40,643 bases of DNA, taken from positions 1-40,643 of the forward strand of contig JACPTI010000004.1 of the NCBI GenBank assembly GCA_016192845.1, written 5' to 3'. The DNA is from Acidobacteriota bacterium. GTDB lineage: Bacteria > Acidobacteriota > Vicinamibacteria > Vicinamibacterales > UBA2999. Positions 22,769-31,400 of this stretch are shown piece after piece (positions within the stretch are counted from its first letter, which is position 1; each line of letters opens with the position of its first letter). The notes beneath the pieces are model-generated. The model saw only the letters and a list, made by a program, of their open reading frames with translations. It did not search any database and was not told the DNA's origin. The position numbers and the translations under genes were made by a program.

Positions 22769-23219
22769 GATTACCGATGATCGCGGTGCGCGGCCCGGGC
22801 CCGTGCTTGACGAGCGTCGGCGTGAACACGACGGAATCCGCCTCGGCGTCCTGCGGACGGACCGACAAATCGGACGTCGAAAAGTTCACCTGCCCCGGCT
22901 CGTACTCCTTCAAGACCTCCTTGACGGCTCGCAACGCGCGTTGCGACTTCTCGGACACGGCGCTCGTATAGAGGATCAGGTCGATTCTAGGTGGCGCATG
23001 CAGGCGGTGATCGCGGGCGGACAGTTCCGGATGCGGCGACGACCGCTCGCGCGGATGCCCCGTGCGCCGGCGGTTCTCGCCAGCGAGATCCGCCATGCGC
23101 TCGAGAACGGCGTCGACGTCCTCATCGAGCAACGGGTGAGAGAGTGGCACGCTGTCGACGCCGTGGATGTCCGGTTGCCAGAGTGACCCGACTGCATTCA
23201 CAGCTGCGGCGCTCGCCAT
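22713..23219 (-). CDS. KaiB-like domain protein with unknown N-terminal part, C-terminally truncated
   Basis: From ATG 23219 the frame codes for 168 residues. Residues 1-80 (VGSLWQPDIHGVDSVPLSHPLLDEDVDAVLERMADLAGENRRR) match no family I know. Residues 81-150 are KaiB-like: RIDLILYTSAVSEKSQRALRAVKEVLKEYEPGQVNFSTSDLSVRPQDAEADSVVFTPTLVKHGPGPRTAIIGNL. KaiB domains bind other proteins in circadian and stress signalling. The usual last 10-15 residues are replaced by KAPHSCAAPSVCSVSSD, which is antisense of the plus-strand KaiB fragment. So a rearrangement has joined two KaiB-like genes in opposite orientation; function of this copy is uncertain. Confidence 0.55.
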   Translation of the reverse strand: MASAAAVNAVGSLWQPDIHGVDSVPLSHPLLDEDVDAVLERMADLAGENRRRTGHPRERSSPHPELSARDHRLHAPPRIDLILYTSAVSEKSQRALRAVKEVLKEYEPGQVNFSTSDLSVRPQDAEADSVVFTPTLVKHGPGPRTAIIGNLKAPHSCAAPSVCSVSSD

Positions 23220-23272
23220 ATCGCAGTCTGGCCGAAGCAAATCGCTTGCCGAACCGTGAAATATCTGTGACA

Positions 23273-23302
23273 CACACGCACGTGAGGCAACGTGCGGGTG
23301 TG
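23273..23302. promoter_or_regulatory. Long imperfect dyad in a divergent promoter
   Basis: Arms CACACGCACGT (23273-23283) and ACGTGCGGGTGTG (23290-23302) flank GAGGCA; the inner GCACGT/ACGTGC is perfect. It lies in the 111-bp spacer between the KaiB-like gene (minus) and the secreted protein gene (plus), a good position for an operator shared by both. A TAAGAT box follows at about 23314. Confidence 0.45.
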
Positions 23303-23330
23303 GGGCGGCGTAGGTAAGATCAGTTTGCCC

Positions 23331-24284
23331 ATGTTCGGCCTTCCCCGCATCTCCGTTCTGTTCACGGTTGCAGTCGTGTGCTGCGCGGCCCTCCCTCTGG
23401 AAGCCCAGGACGCCGCGCGCGGGGCGTCGCTGCTGGCCGAGGCTCGACGCGCCGTGGGTGGGGACGAGCGGCTGCGCGCCGTCAGAACGCTCGACGCGCG
23501 CGGCGACTTCAAGCGGCTCGCCGGTCAGACGACGATCGAGGGCGAGCTCCAGATTCGCATCGAGCTGCCCGACAAATGGCGGCGGGACGAAGACCTGAGC
23601 TCGCCCGGCGGCGGCCCGGCGATCGTGCGGTCGGAGGTGTTGAACGGCTCCACCGCCTGGGAGGAGAACACCGGCCGCGGGGGGTTCTTCATTGGTGGCT
23701 TCGGCGAGCGCGGTGGCGGCCGCGGCGGCGGCGGGGGAGGCTTCGGCGGTGGCGGAGGCTTCGGCGGTGATCGCGGCGGCGCCGGCGCGGATGCCGGCAG
23801 GGGCACCGCAGTCGACCCGGCGCAGATCCAGGAGGCGCAGCGTCGGGCGTGGCAGGCGGAGCTTGCGCGCTTCCTGCTCGTGTGGCTCCTCGTGGCGGAC
23901 GGGCCGGTCGTGTGGGTCGGCACGGCCGAAGCGCCCGACGGCAAAGCCGACGTTCTGGAGATCACGCCGCGCGCGGGCCCGGTCGCGCGCCTCTTTCTCG
24001 ATCAGGCGTCGCACCTGCCGCTCATGATCACGTGGCAGGGAACGGCGCCGCAGCTCATCGTCACCGGGCGGCGCGGCGGCCGGCGCGGCGACGCCGGACC
24101 GCCGCCGGCCGGAGGCGCACAGCCGAGCACGCTGCAGATGACGCTGGCCGAGTACAAGACGGTGAACGGGATCCGGCTGCCGCATCTCATCACGCGCGGC
24201 GCCAACGACATGACGACCGAAGAGTGGACCGTCGACAGCTATCGAATCAATCCGAGCTTTCGGGGCGACGTCTTTACGAAGTGA
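23331..24284 (+). CDS. Secreted protein with glycine-rich linker, paired with a TonB receptor
   Basis: From ATG 23331 the protein is 317 residues with signal peptide (MFGLPRISVLFTVAVVCCAALPLEAQ). N-terminal part: LLAEARRAVGGDERLRAVRTLDARGDFKRLAGQTTIEGELQIRIELPDKWRRDE, typical of the LolA/outer-membrane-lipoprotein-sorting-like fold found in Acidobacteriota. A Gly-rich insert (about residues 120-160) interrupts it, and the C-terminal half ends LAEYKTVNGIRLPHLITRGANDMTTEEWTVDSYRINPSFRGDVF, matching the LolA-like C-terminus. Only 2 bp separate it from the TonB receptor downstream, so they are co-translated; it may be a periplasmic partner of that receptor. Confidence 0.65.
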   Translation: MFGLPRISVLFTVAVVCCAALPLEAQDAARGASLLAEARRAVGGDERLRAVRTLDARGDFKRLAGQTTIEGELQIRIELPDKWRRDEDLSSPGGGPAIVRSEVLNGSTAWEENTGRGGFFIGGFGERGGGRGGGGGGFGGGGGFGGDRGGAGADAGRGTAVDPAQIQEAQRRAWQAELARFLLVWLLVADGPVVWVGTAEAPDGKADVLEITPRAGPVARLFLDQASHLPLMITWQGTAPQLIVTGRRGGRRGDAGPPPAGGAQPSTLQMTLAEYKTVNGIRLPHLITRGANDMTTEEWTVDSYRINPSFRGDVFTK

Positions 24285-24286
24285 TC

Positions 24287-26925
24287 ATGCGCACGGGCAT
24301 CATTACCGTTCTGGCCATGCTGGCCTCGGTGCCGCTCGCGGCGCAGGGGAATGACGCGCAGCTGCGCGTCACGGTGATCGACCAGACGGGCGCCTCGATT
24401 CCCTCGGCGCGCGTGCGTGTGACCACCGCCGCCGGGGTCGCGCGCGAGGCAGACGTCGACCAGCGCGGGCAGACGACGCTGACGGCGCTGCCGATCGGCC
24501 CGGTCGAGCTGCAGGTCGAAGCGGGCGGGTTCAGTCCCCATGCGGCGAGGGCGACGCTGCGGCGCGGCGCCAACAACCAGACCGTCACGCTGTACATCGC
24601 GGGCGTGCAGGAAGAGATCGTCGTGACCGGACCGGCCGCGGGCGACACGCGCGGCAACGCGCTCACGACCACGCTCGAAGAGGGCGAGATCGCGCAGCTG
24701 TCGGACGACCCCGACGAGCTGCGCGCGCAGCTGGAGGCGTTGACGGGCGGTGCGGGAGCCGTGTTCAACGTCAACGGCTTCCGCGGCGGCCGGCTCCCGA
24801 ACCGCGACGAGATTCGCCAGATCCGCTTCCGCACCAACTCGTTCTCCGCCGACAACCACGAGGCCGGCCGGGTGCAGGTGGACATCATCACGCGGCCCGG
24901 GCTCACCGAGTGGAGCGGCAACGCCAACTTCGGGCTGCGCAACGACGTGCTGAACGCGCGCAACGCGTTCGCCCGGACCGAGACGCCGGAGCAGTTCCGC
25001 CGCTTCACCGCCGGCCTGCGCGGGCCGCTCGTCCGCAACCGCACGTCGCTCCGCATCGGAGTCGACGGCAACCGGTCGTTCGACTCGACCACGATCGTCG
25101 CGCTGCGGCCCGACGCGCGGATCGCGGACCAGGTGAAGCGCCCCTTCGAGCAGACCAACGTGACCGTCGGCCTCGAGCACGGTCTGACGACGAGCCAGAC
25201 GCTACGGCTCGAGTACCGGCGGAGCGAAGACGAGCGCCGCAACCTCGGCGTCGGCGACTTCAACCTGGTGGAGCGCGCGTTCAGCCGCGCCTCGACCGAG
25301 CACCGGGTGCGCACGTCCGTCCAGAGCGTCTTCGGCAGGAGCGCGCTCAACGAGCTGCGGGTGCAGTGGAACTTCCAGGAGAACGCCTCCCGGTCGGTGT
25401 CGGACGCGCCCACCGTGATCGTCATCGACGCGTTCAGCAGCGGCGGCGCGGGCGTGGCGAGCGAGGGGTCGACGCGGGCGCTCGAGATCGGCGACGACTT
25501 CGACGTCAACGTCGGCCGCCGGCATGCGATGCGCGTCGGGATGCTCTTCGAGGCGGGGGCCTATCGCAACCTCGATGCGCGGAACGCGGCCGGGACGTTC
25601 ACCTTCGGCAGCCTCGAGGCGTTTCTCGCGGGAAGGCCCAATGCCTTCACCCAGCGGCTCGGGCAGCTGCGCACGGCGTTCTCGCAGTACGAGCTCGGCG
25701 TCTACTGGCAAGACGATTTTCGGATCAACCGCGCCCTGTCGCTCAGCGTCGGCGTGCGGGAGGAGCTGCAAACGAACGTCGGCGACGCGATGAACCTGAT
25801 GCCGCGGTTCGGCTTCACCTTCACACCGCGGCGCGCCCGGCTGACCGTCCGCGGGGGCTACGGGATCTTCCACGACTGGTACGAGTCGAGCCTGCACGAC
25901 CAGACGCTGCGCGTGACGGGCGCGGCCGACGCGCAGCGGGACCTGCTGATCCTCGATCCCGGATATCCGGATCCGGCGGGCGGCGTCGCCGCGACGATCC
26001 TGGGCAGCGGCCGCGTGCAGGCGTCGCCGGACCTGCGCATGCCGTACGTCCACCAGGCGTCGATCGGCCTCGAGCGGCCGATTACACAGAACCTGACGTT
26101 CCAGACCTCGTACAACCGGATCCGCGGGCGGAACCAGCTACGCTCGCGCGACGTGAACGCGCCCGACGCGTTCGGCATCCGGCCGGAGCCGGGCGTCGGC
26201 ACCGTAACGCAGATCGAATCGACCGGCCGGTCGGCCGGCGACCGCGTCAACGCGAACCTGTTCTACCGGGTGCCGCAGCGGCGCATGTTCATGGGCGCGA
26301 ACTACACGTGGGCGAAGGTGCGCAATCATGCCGACACCCCGCTGTCGCTGCCCGCCGACAGCCGGAACCCCGATGCCGAGTGGGGGCCGTCCTCGCAGGA
26401 CGTGCGCCACCGGTTCAACGCGATGATGAACGTCGGGCTGCCGCTCGGCGTACGCGCCTTTGTGAACGCGTCCGCGCAGTCGGCCGCGCCGTACACGACC
26501 ATTACCGGCAGCGACGACAACCGCGACGGCGTGTCGAATGATCGGCCGGCCGGGGTCGGCCGCAACACGGCGCGCGGCGCCGCGCGGTTCGATCTCAACG
26601 TGCGCTTCACGCGCGGGTTCGGATTCGGCGGGCGGCGCGAAGGCGGACCGCGCGGTCCGGGCGGCGGTGGCCCCGTCGTCATCGCCGGGGGGCAAGGGGG
26701 GGGCCCGGCGGCGGTCCGGGTGGCGGCGCTGGCGGCGGCTTCTTCGGCCCGGGCGGCGCCGACGACAGCCGCTTCCGGATCGAGTTCTACGTCCAGGGCT
26801 TCAACGTTCTGAACCGGACGAACTTCCTCAACTTCAGCGGCAACCTGCAATCGCCGTTCTTCGGTAGCCCGACCTCCGCTGCGCAGGCCCGGCGCGTCGA
26901 AGTGGGGATGCAGTTCCGCTTCTAG
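24287..26925 (+). CDS. TonB-dependent receptor (Oar-like), frameshifted in a G8 tract
   Basis: Signal peptide MRTGIITVLAMLASVPLAAQ, then a carboxypeptidase-regulatory-like domain (LRVTVIDQTGASIPSARVRVTTAAGV ... TLTALPIGPVELQVEAGGF), a plug-like segment (FNVNGFRGGRLPNRDEIRQIRFRTNSFSADNHEAGRVQVDIITRPG) and a large barrel. At 26696-26703 a run of eight G puts the frame out: as written the protein ends at 26812 in a nonsense tail. With nine (or six) G the frame continues to FRIEFYVQGFNVLNRTNFLNF and a proper outer-membrane C-terminus VGMQFRF with stop TAG 26923-26925. It is either a sequencing/assembly indel or a slippage site. Substrate unknown; Oar-like receptors handle large ligands or matrix proteins. 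Confidence 0.8.
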
Positions 26926-26928
26926 CGA

Positions 26929-27013
<85 letters not shown>

Positions 27014-27019
27014 CAACGA

Positions 27020-28111
27020 ATGCACGTCATCATCGTCGGGGCCGGCGTGGTCGGCTGCGCGGTTGCGTACGAGCTGGCCTCGGGGGGCGCCACGGTCCGC
27101 GTGATCGACGCGCGCGGCAGCGGCCAGGGGGCGACGCGCGCGTCGGCCGGCATGCTGGCGCCGTACATCGAGGGACATTCGACCGCCCTGCTGCAGCTGG
27201 GCGTCCGGAGCCTGGCTGAGTACGACCGCTTCGTCAGCCGTGTTGCCGCTGACGCGCAGAGATCGATCGAGTACCGCCGGACGGGTACGCTGCAGGTCGC
27301 GCGCACGGACGAGGAGGCGCGGGCGCTCGAACGGCACGGCCGCGCCCTGGCCGAGTCCGGCGCGACCGCCACGCTGCTCGACGGCCGCGAGGTCCGCCGG
27401 TACGAGCCGGCGCTGGCGACCAATGTGCGAGCGGCGCTCCTTATCCCGCCGCACGGGTACGTGCGCGTGGGGGCGCTCATGGACGCGCTCGTCGACGCGG
27501 CCGTCAGCCGCGGGGTGCAGCTCTCGGTGGCGCGCGCGCAGCGGATCGCGCGCGTGAACGGGCGGGTCGCCGTCGAGACGGCGGAGGGAACGCTCGCCGC
27601 CGACGCCGTAGTCCTTGCGGCCGGCAGCTGGTCGGGCGGTATTCCCGTGGACGCGGCGGCAGCGCCGGTCCGGCCCGTTCGCGGCCAGCTCCTGCAACTG
27701 CGGCTGCCGCGGCCGCCGCTCTCGCGCGTCGTGTGGGGATCGGGCGGCTATGTGGTGCCGTGGGAAGACGGCGGCGTCCTGGTCGGTTCGACCGTCGAAG
27801 AGGTCGGCTTCGACGAAAGCGTCACCGCCGAAGGGGTGCGGCGGCTCCTCGAGCGCGGCGAGCGGCTCGTTCCCGCGCTCGGCGCAGCGGTGTTCGAGGA
27901 GGCGCGTGCAGGACTCCGCCCCGCCACCAGCGACGAGTTGCCGATCATCGGCGCGTCGACGACGATGCGCGGCGTGTTCTACGCCACCGGACACTACCGC
28001 AACGGCGTGCTCCTGGCACCGTTCACCGCCGTGATGGTGGCCGAGCTGCTCCTCGGCGATCGCGAGCGGCCCGAGCTGGAGCTGGTGCGCCCGGATCGGT
28101 TCGGGTTGTGA
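27020..28111 (+). CDS. thiO: Glycine oxidase ThiO-like FAD oxidoreductase
   Basis: A 363-residue D-amino-acid-oxidase family flavoprotein. The FAD-binding Rossmann motif is VIIVGAGVVGCAVAYELASGG at the very N-terminus, followed by GSGQGATRASAGMLAPYIEGH (characteristic of ThiO), a VVLAAGSWSGGI second dinucleotide motif, and the C-terminal GLRPATSDELPIIGAS ... FYATGHYRNGVLLAP, which holds the flavin and the substrate arginine. ThiO oxidises glycine to the imine for thiazole synthesis in thiamine formation. No other thi genes are near, so a general amine oxidase role cannot be excluded. Confidence 0.85.
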   Translation: MHVIIVGAGVVGCAVAYELASGGATVRVIDARGSGQGATRASAGMLAPYIEGHSTALLQLGVRSLAEYDRFVSRVAADAQRSIEYRRTGTLQVARTDEEARALERHGRALAESGATATLLDGREVRRYEPALATNVRAALLIPPHGYVRVGALMDALVDAAVSRGVQLSVARAQRIARVNGRVAVETAEGTLAADAVVLAAGSWSGGIPVDAAAAPVRPVRGQLLQLRLPRPPLSRVVWGSGGYVVPWEDGGVLVGSTVEEVGFDESVTAEGVRRLLERGERLVPALGAAVFEEARAGLRPATSDELPIIGASTTMRGVFYATGHYRNGVLLAPFTAVMVAELLLGDRERPELELVRPDRFGL

Positions 28112-28116
28112 GACGA

Positions 28117-28178
28117 GCCACACAGAGACACAGAGGTTTCGACTTCTATTGGTCTCTGTGTCTCAGCGCTTCTGTGGC
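28117..28178. repeat. Inverted 8-bp arrays between thiO and the MerR gene
   Basis: Left arm gccacaca, gagacaca, gagg; right arm reads ctctgtgt, ctcagcgc, ttctgtgg. The reverse complement of the right arm begins GCCACAGA like the left arm. A hairpin is possible. Same CACAGAG/CACCGAG style as the arrays at 8365-8438 and 29069-29100. Confidence 0.7.
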
Positions 28179-28196
28179 CCGTGTGAGTATCAAGCG

Positions 28197-28667
28197 GTGA
28201 AGCTCAAGAAGCACTACACCTCGCGGGAGGTGGCGTCGCTCACCGGCCTGAGCGCGCGGCAGCTCCAGTGGTGGGACGCGCGTCGGCTCTTCAAGCCGGC
28301 GATCGCGCCCCGTCGCACCGAGGCCGGCGGCTTCACCGAGCGCCGCTACACGCCGCTCGACGTGCTGGAGCTGCAGGTGCTCGCGGATCTCCGCCGGCGC
28401 GGGTTCTCAATCCCGCGGCTGCGGCGGCTGCTCGCCACGCTGCGCGACGTGTTCGGCGTGCGCCTGTACGAGGCGATTGGCGATGGCGGGCCGATGACGC
28501 TGTACATCGTCGGCGATCAGCTGTACGCGCGGACGCAGGACGGCCGCCTCTTCAACATGGAGCACCCGGCGCAGCCGCTGCTGATGGTGGGAGAGGAGCT
28601 GTCGATCCGGCCGTTGACCGCGCGCCAGCGGAAGCGCCGGACGGGCGCCGTCGTGCGGAAGTCGTAA
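28197..28667 (+). CDS. MerR-family transcriptional regulator
   Basis: From GTG 28197 the protein is 156 residues. N-terminal winged HTH of the MerR type: HYTSREVASLTGLSARQLQWWDARRLFKPAIAPRRTEAGGFTERRYTPLDVLELQVLADLRRRGFSIPRLRRLLATL, including the YTxxEVAxLTGLSxRxLxWWD helix-turn-helix and the second wing. The remainder (MTLYIVGDQLYARTQDGRLFNMEHPAQPLLMV) is a short effector region without metal-binding cysteines. It is likely to regulate a nearby gene; the target is not evident. An upstream in-frame start at 28149 lies in the 8-bp array. Confidence 0.82.
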   Translation: MKLKKHYTSREVASLTGLSARQLQWWDARRLFKPAIAPRRTEAGGFTERRYTPLDVLELQVLADLRRRGFSIPRLRRLLATLRDVFGVRLYEAIGDGGPMTLYIVGDQLYARTQDGRLFNMEHPAQPLLMVGEELSIRPLTARQRKRRTGAVVRKS

Positions 28668-28676
28668 TCCGCGGCG

Positions 28677-29012
28677 CTAACCGAGGATCTCGTTGAGCCC
28701 GTCGAGGACACGGGCCACTTCTTCTTCGGACGCTTTCGCGATGCGTGCCCCGATGCGGTCCACGGATAATGTCCGAATCTGACTGATCTTGATCCAGGAT
28801 CGCTGCGTCACTCCTTTCGCCTTGCTCTCGAGCGTCAGAGGGAATCCGGCTCGTGGCTCCTGGCTCGTCAGCGCGACGGCGATGACCGTGCCGGAGCGCT
28901 CGTTGAAGACGTCGTGGCTGAGCACGAGGACTGGCCGTCGCCTGGCAACGAGTTCATCGACGCGCTCGAGGAGATCGGTGTCCAGCGTGAGGGCAACCTT
29001 GCTCTTTGGCAT
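28677..29012 (-). pseudogene. Fused antitoxin (RHH) and MazF toxin, toxin N-terminus missing
   Basis: A single open frame of 111 residues from ATG 29012. Residues 1-25 (PKSKVALTLDTDLLERVDELVAR) are the start of a ribbon-helix-helix antitoxin. They run straight into RRPVLVLSHDVFNERSGTVIAVALTSQ ... SWIKISQIRTLSVDRIG, which is MazF/PemK from its second strand on. The first toxin strand (xGDIxWVxLxPxxGxEQxG) and the antitoxin C-terminus are both gone. The Arg in RRPVLV and the Thr in ALTSQ, equivalent to the catalytic pair of MazF, remain. This looks like an in-frame deletion that joined the two genes. A perfect operator-like dyad remains just upstream. Confidence 0.72.
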
Positions 29013-29015
29013 CAC

Positions 29016-29036
29016 AGTATGATGTTTCATCATACT
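29016..29036. promoter_or_regulatory. Perfect 9-3-9 palindrome, operator of the antitoxin-toxin locus
   Basis: Arms AGTATGATG and CATCATACT are separated by TTT, ending 3 bp before the antitoxin ATG (29012). RHH antitoxins typically bind such dyads to repress their own promoter. Since the gene downstream is a fused remnant that still keeps the DNA-binding segment, the operator might still be recognised. Confidence 0.7.
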
Positions 29037-29068
29037 ACACGGCGCGTGACGCGAGCTGGGCGTCTCAT

Positions 29069-29100
29069 CTCGGTGTCTCTGGGTCTCGGTGTTCCGTGGA
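29069..29100. repeat. Four-unit 8-bp array
   Basis: CTCGGTGT, CTCTGGGT, CTCGGTGT, TCCGTGGA; inverted match of 8365-8396 at 29 of 32 positions. It ends 11 bp from the TAG stop (29114-29112) of the BMC gene. Confidence 0.85.
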
Positions 29101-29111
29101 CGCGAAAGGTA

Positions 29112-29426
29112 CTAGCGGATCGGGAACACTTTCTCCAGGTCCTCGGCGGGGCGCGGAATCACGTGCACGCCGACCAGTTCCCCGACGCGCCGCGCGGCGG
29201 CGGCGCCCGCGTCGGTCGCGGCCTTGACCGATCCGACATCGCCCCGGATCAGCGCCGTCACCAGCCCCGCGTCCACCTTCTGCCATCCGACCAGGACGAC
29301 GTTGGCCGTCTTGAGCATCGCGTCGGCGGCTTCGATCATGCCGACGAGGCCGCGCGTCTCGATCATGCCGAGCGCGTCGCCGATCTCGGGTCTGTTGGGG
29401 GTTGCGTCCTTCTTCGGAGCCGTCAC
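29112..29426 (-). CDS. Bacterial microcompartment shell protein (single BMC domain)
   Basis: A 104-residue protein from GTG 29426 with a classical BMC-H domain: [76 protein letters not shown]. The motifs [14 protein letters not shown] and [19 protein letters not shown] are those of PduA/EutM/CcmK hexamers that tile microcompartment facets. Pore-loop residues cannot be assigned with confidence. No microcompartment enzyme, pentamer (BMV) or tandem-domain gene lies within the window on either side, so it is a satellite shell gene or an orphan. Stop is TAG. Confidence 0.9.
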   Translation of the reverse strand: MTAPKKDATPNRPEIGDALGMIETRGLVGMIEAADAMLKTANVVLVGWQKVDAGLVTALIRGDVGSVKAATDAGAAAARRVGELVGVHVIPRPAEDLEKVFPIR

Positions 29427-29485
29427 GTGTATCTGTATCCTATCGCGTTCGCTGCCGCTTCGTTCTCTCTTCTCGGTTTGTGCTC

Positions 29486-29534
29486 AAGGTTCGGTTCGGC
29501 ATTCACGGTTCGGCGTTCGATGTTCGTAGGTCGT
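29486..29534. repeat. Seven-unit heptamer array (GGTTCGG type)
   Basis: Units: AAGGTTC, GGTTCGG, CATTCAC, GGTTCGG, CGTTCGA, TGTTCGT, AGGTCGT; 49 bp, one orientation. It occupies the gap between the BMC start and the end of the regulatory-like-domain gene; the flanks (29427-29485 and 29535-29570) hold no gene. Confidence 0.75.
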
Positions 29535-29570
29535 GTCGGGCTTTCAGCCGGACCCATCGGAACCGTGCCA

Positions 29571-31310
29571 TCAGCGTTCGACGAGCTTCAAGCTGACCGT
29601 CGCCGGCTCGCCGGGGCGCAGCCGGAACGCAGTGGCGCGCCCCTTCAGCGAGGCGAGCAGTTCGGCGTCGCCTTCCTCGCCCTGCTCGAGGTAATCGACC
29701 GCCACCGCCAGATACCGGTCGTGCGGAGGCAGCGCCCGGATCTTGAAGAGGCCTTCCTGGTCGGGCCGTGCCGCGCGGACGTGTCGCGACGGCGCCGTCC
29801 ATCGGGCCTCTTCGTCCGGAAACAGGATCACGGTGTAGTCGCGCGACGGCTTGCCGTCGCCGCCCAGCACCGAGCCGGAGACCTCCGTCACGCGGTCGGT
29901 CAGGACGATGCGCGCACCGGTGATCTCTTCATTCGGGCCGAACTCCACCGGCCTGTCGGTCACGTCGCGTCCCTCGACGACGACCGCCTCGAGCGTCCAG
30001 TCCTGCGGCAAACCGGCGACGCGAATCAGACGCGACCCGAATAGATTGGTCAGCGTAAACGTGCCATCGTCGCCGACCGCCGCCGGCCGGTTGCCGCCCG
30101 GTCCGCCGAAGCCGGGGAAGCCTCCAAATCCGGCGCCTCCCACCACCTGCGCCGTGACCTGAAGGCCGGCCCTCGGAACCGTGGCGCGGCTGCCCTGTGC
30201 CGCGGTGATGGTGCCGGTCAGCGTCGCGCCCCGGCCCGTCACGATCGTGACACCTGTGACATCATCGCCGCCGATGGTTACGGGCACCGACCCCATCTCG
30301 ACGTCGCCTCCCGCGCCGCGGCCGCCCGGTCCGCCGCTCGTGGCCATCAACGTGTAGGAGCCGGGTGCAACGTTCGCGAGAACGAACGTCCCGTCCGGGC
30401 GAATGCGGTTGCCGGCGCCGAAGGCGGCGGGGGGACCGCCAATCGCATCGGCGGCGAGCAGCATGACCACTCCGTTCAGCAGCGGCAGGCCCATCGAGTT
30501 GACGACGGTGCCGGAGATGCGGGCCGTCCGCACCGGCATCAGCGCGAAGGCCACGTTTGCCTCTTCCGCGACGCCGAGCGCGATCGGCTGCGCCTCCGTC
30601 ACGCTGCCGGTTCCCGGATAGTACGTCGGCGCGTAGCCGGTCGAGTCGGTGGTCTCGTCCGCCGGCAGCGCACGCAGAATCGCGCTGACGTAGTACTCAC
30701 CGGGCATCAGGCCGTACAGCCGGAACGCGCCGGTGTCGTCGGTCAGCGTCATCATGCCGGCCGGCGCGAGGCGGCGGGTGCCCTGGGACAGCTGGTACCG
30801 GAGCGCCTGCACGCGCGCGCCCGCCACCGGCTCGCCGAACTCATCGACGAGCCGCCCGGCGATGACCGCACCGCGCGGCAGCGCAAAGTTCACTTGCTGC
30901 AGGATCTGGCCGTCGGCGAGCTCGATCGGCCGGCCGGCCTCGAACGGCCGGCGCTGCCCGTACCGCATGGTCACGAATCCGCCCTTCGACGCCGTGAGAT
31001 CCCACCGGCCCGCCGGTAGATCCCGCAGCTCGAACCGTCCCTCGGCGTCCGTCGTGACGAGCCGCGACTCGCGGCTCGTCGGGGAGACCGCGCGGATTTG
31101 CGCCCGCCGGATCGGCGCGCCGGTGTCGGCCGTCAGCACGCGGCCGCGGACGACCGCGGTTCCCACCGGCCGCTCGCGCACGTCGCGCGGCGGGCGCTGA
31201 ACGGCGGCGCCGCCGCGACCCTGCGGCGCGGGAGCCGTCTGCGCAAAGAAGTCTGCCGGACCCGCACACGCGGCGATGAGCACGGCGACTGTCAGGATGC
31301 GGTTCTTCAT
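29571..31310 (-). CDS. Secreted carboxypeptidase-regulatory-like domain protein
   Basis: A 579-residue exported protein (signal peptide MKNRILTVAVLIAACAGPADFFA, start ATG 31310). Several beta-sandwich repeats of the carboxypeptidase-regulatory/SdrD B-like type follow: AVVRGRVLTADTGAPIRRAQIRAVSP ... GRFELRDLPAGRWDLTASKGGF; VIAGRLVDEFGEPVAGARVQAL ... GAFRLYGLMPGEYYVSA; RISGTVVNSMGLPLLNGVVML ... GTFVLANVAPGSYTLMA; and EVSGSVLGGDGKPSRDYTVILF. A glycine-rich stretch sits near residue 400. Such proteins are abundant in Acidobacteriota and are presumed cell-surface or polysaccharide-associated. It is followed on the same strand by nothing obvious, and it is downstream of a TonB receptor. Confidence 0.8.
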   Translation of the reverse strand: MKNRILTVAVLIAACAGPADFFAQTAPAPQGRGGAAVQRPPRDVRERPVGTAVVRGRVLTADTGAPIRRAQIRAVSPTSRESRLVTTDAEGRFELRDLPAGRWDLTASKGGFVTMRYGQRRPFEAGRPIELADGQILQQVNFALPRGAVIAGRLVDEFGEPVAGARVQALRYQLSQGTRRLAPAGMMTLTDDTGAFRLYGLMPGEYYVSAILRALPADETTDSTGYAPTYYPGTGSVTEAQPIALGVAEEANVAFALMPVRTARISGTVVNSMGLPLLNGVVMLLAADAIGGPPAAFGAGNRIRPDGTFVLANVAPGSYTLMATSGGPGGRGAGGDVEMGSVPVTIGGDDVTGVTIVTGRGATLTGTITAAQGSRATVPRAGLQVTAQVVGGAGFGGFPGFGGPGGNRPAAVGDDGTFTLTNLFGSRLIRVAGLPQDWTLEAVVVEGRDVTDRPVEFGPNEEITGARIVLTDRVTEVSGSVLGGDGKPSRDYTVILFPDEEARWTAPSRHVRAARPDQEGLFKIRALPPHDRYLAVAVDYLEQGEEGDAELLASLKGRATAFRLRPGEPATVSLKLVER

Positions 31311-31365
31311 GACGACACGACCTCTACTGCTGTTCACTACGATGGCGACCAAGAATTGTCGTTCA

Positions 31366-31393
31366 CACTTCTGACTTCTCCCTTCTTTGTTCC
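31366..31393. repeat. Short heptamer repeat downstream of the second TonB receptor
   Basis: CACTTCT, GACTTCT, CCCTTCT, then TTGTTCC. It lies 8 bp beyond the TGA stop (31401) and does not overlap the stop codon, unlike the longer arrays. Confidence 0.55.
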
Positions 31394-31400
31394 TCCGGTG

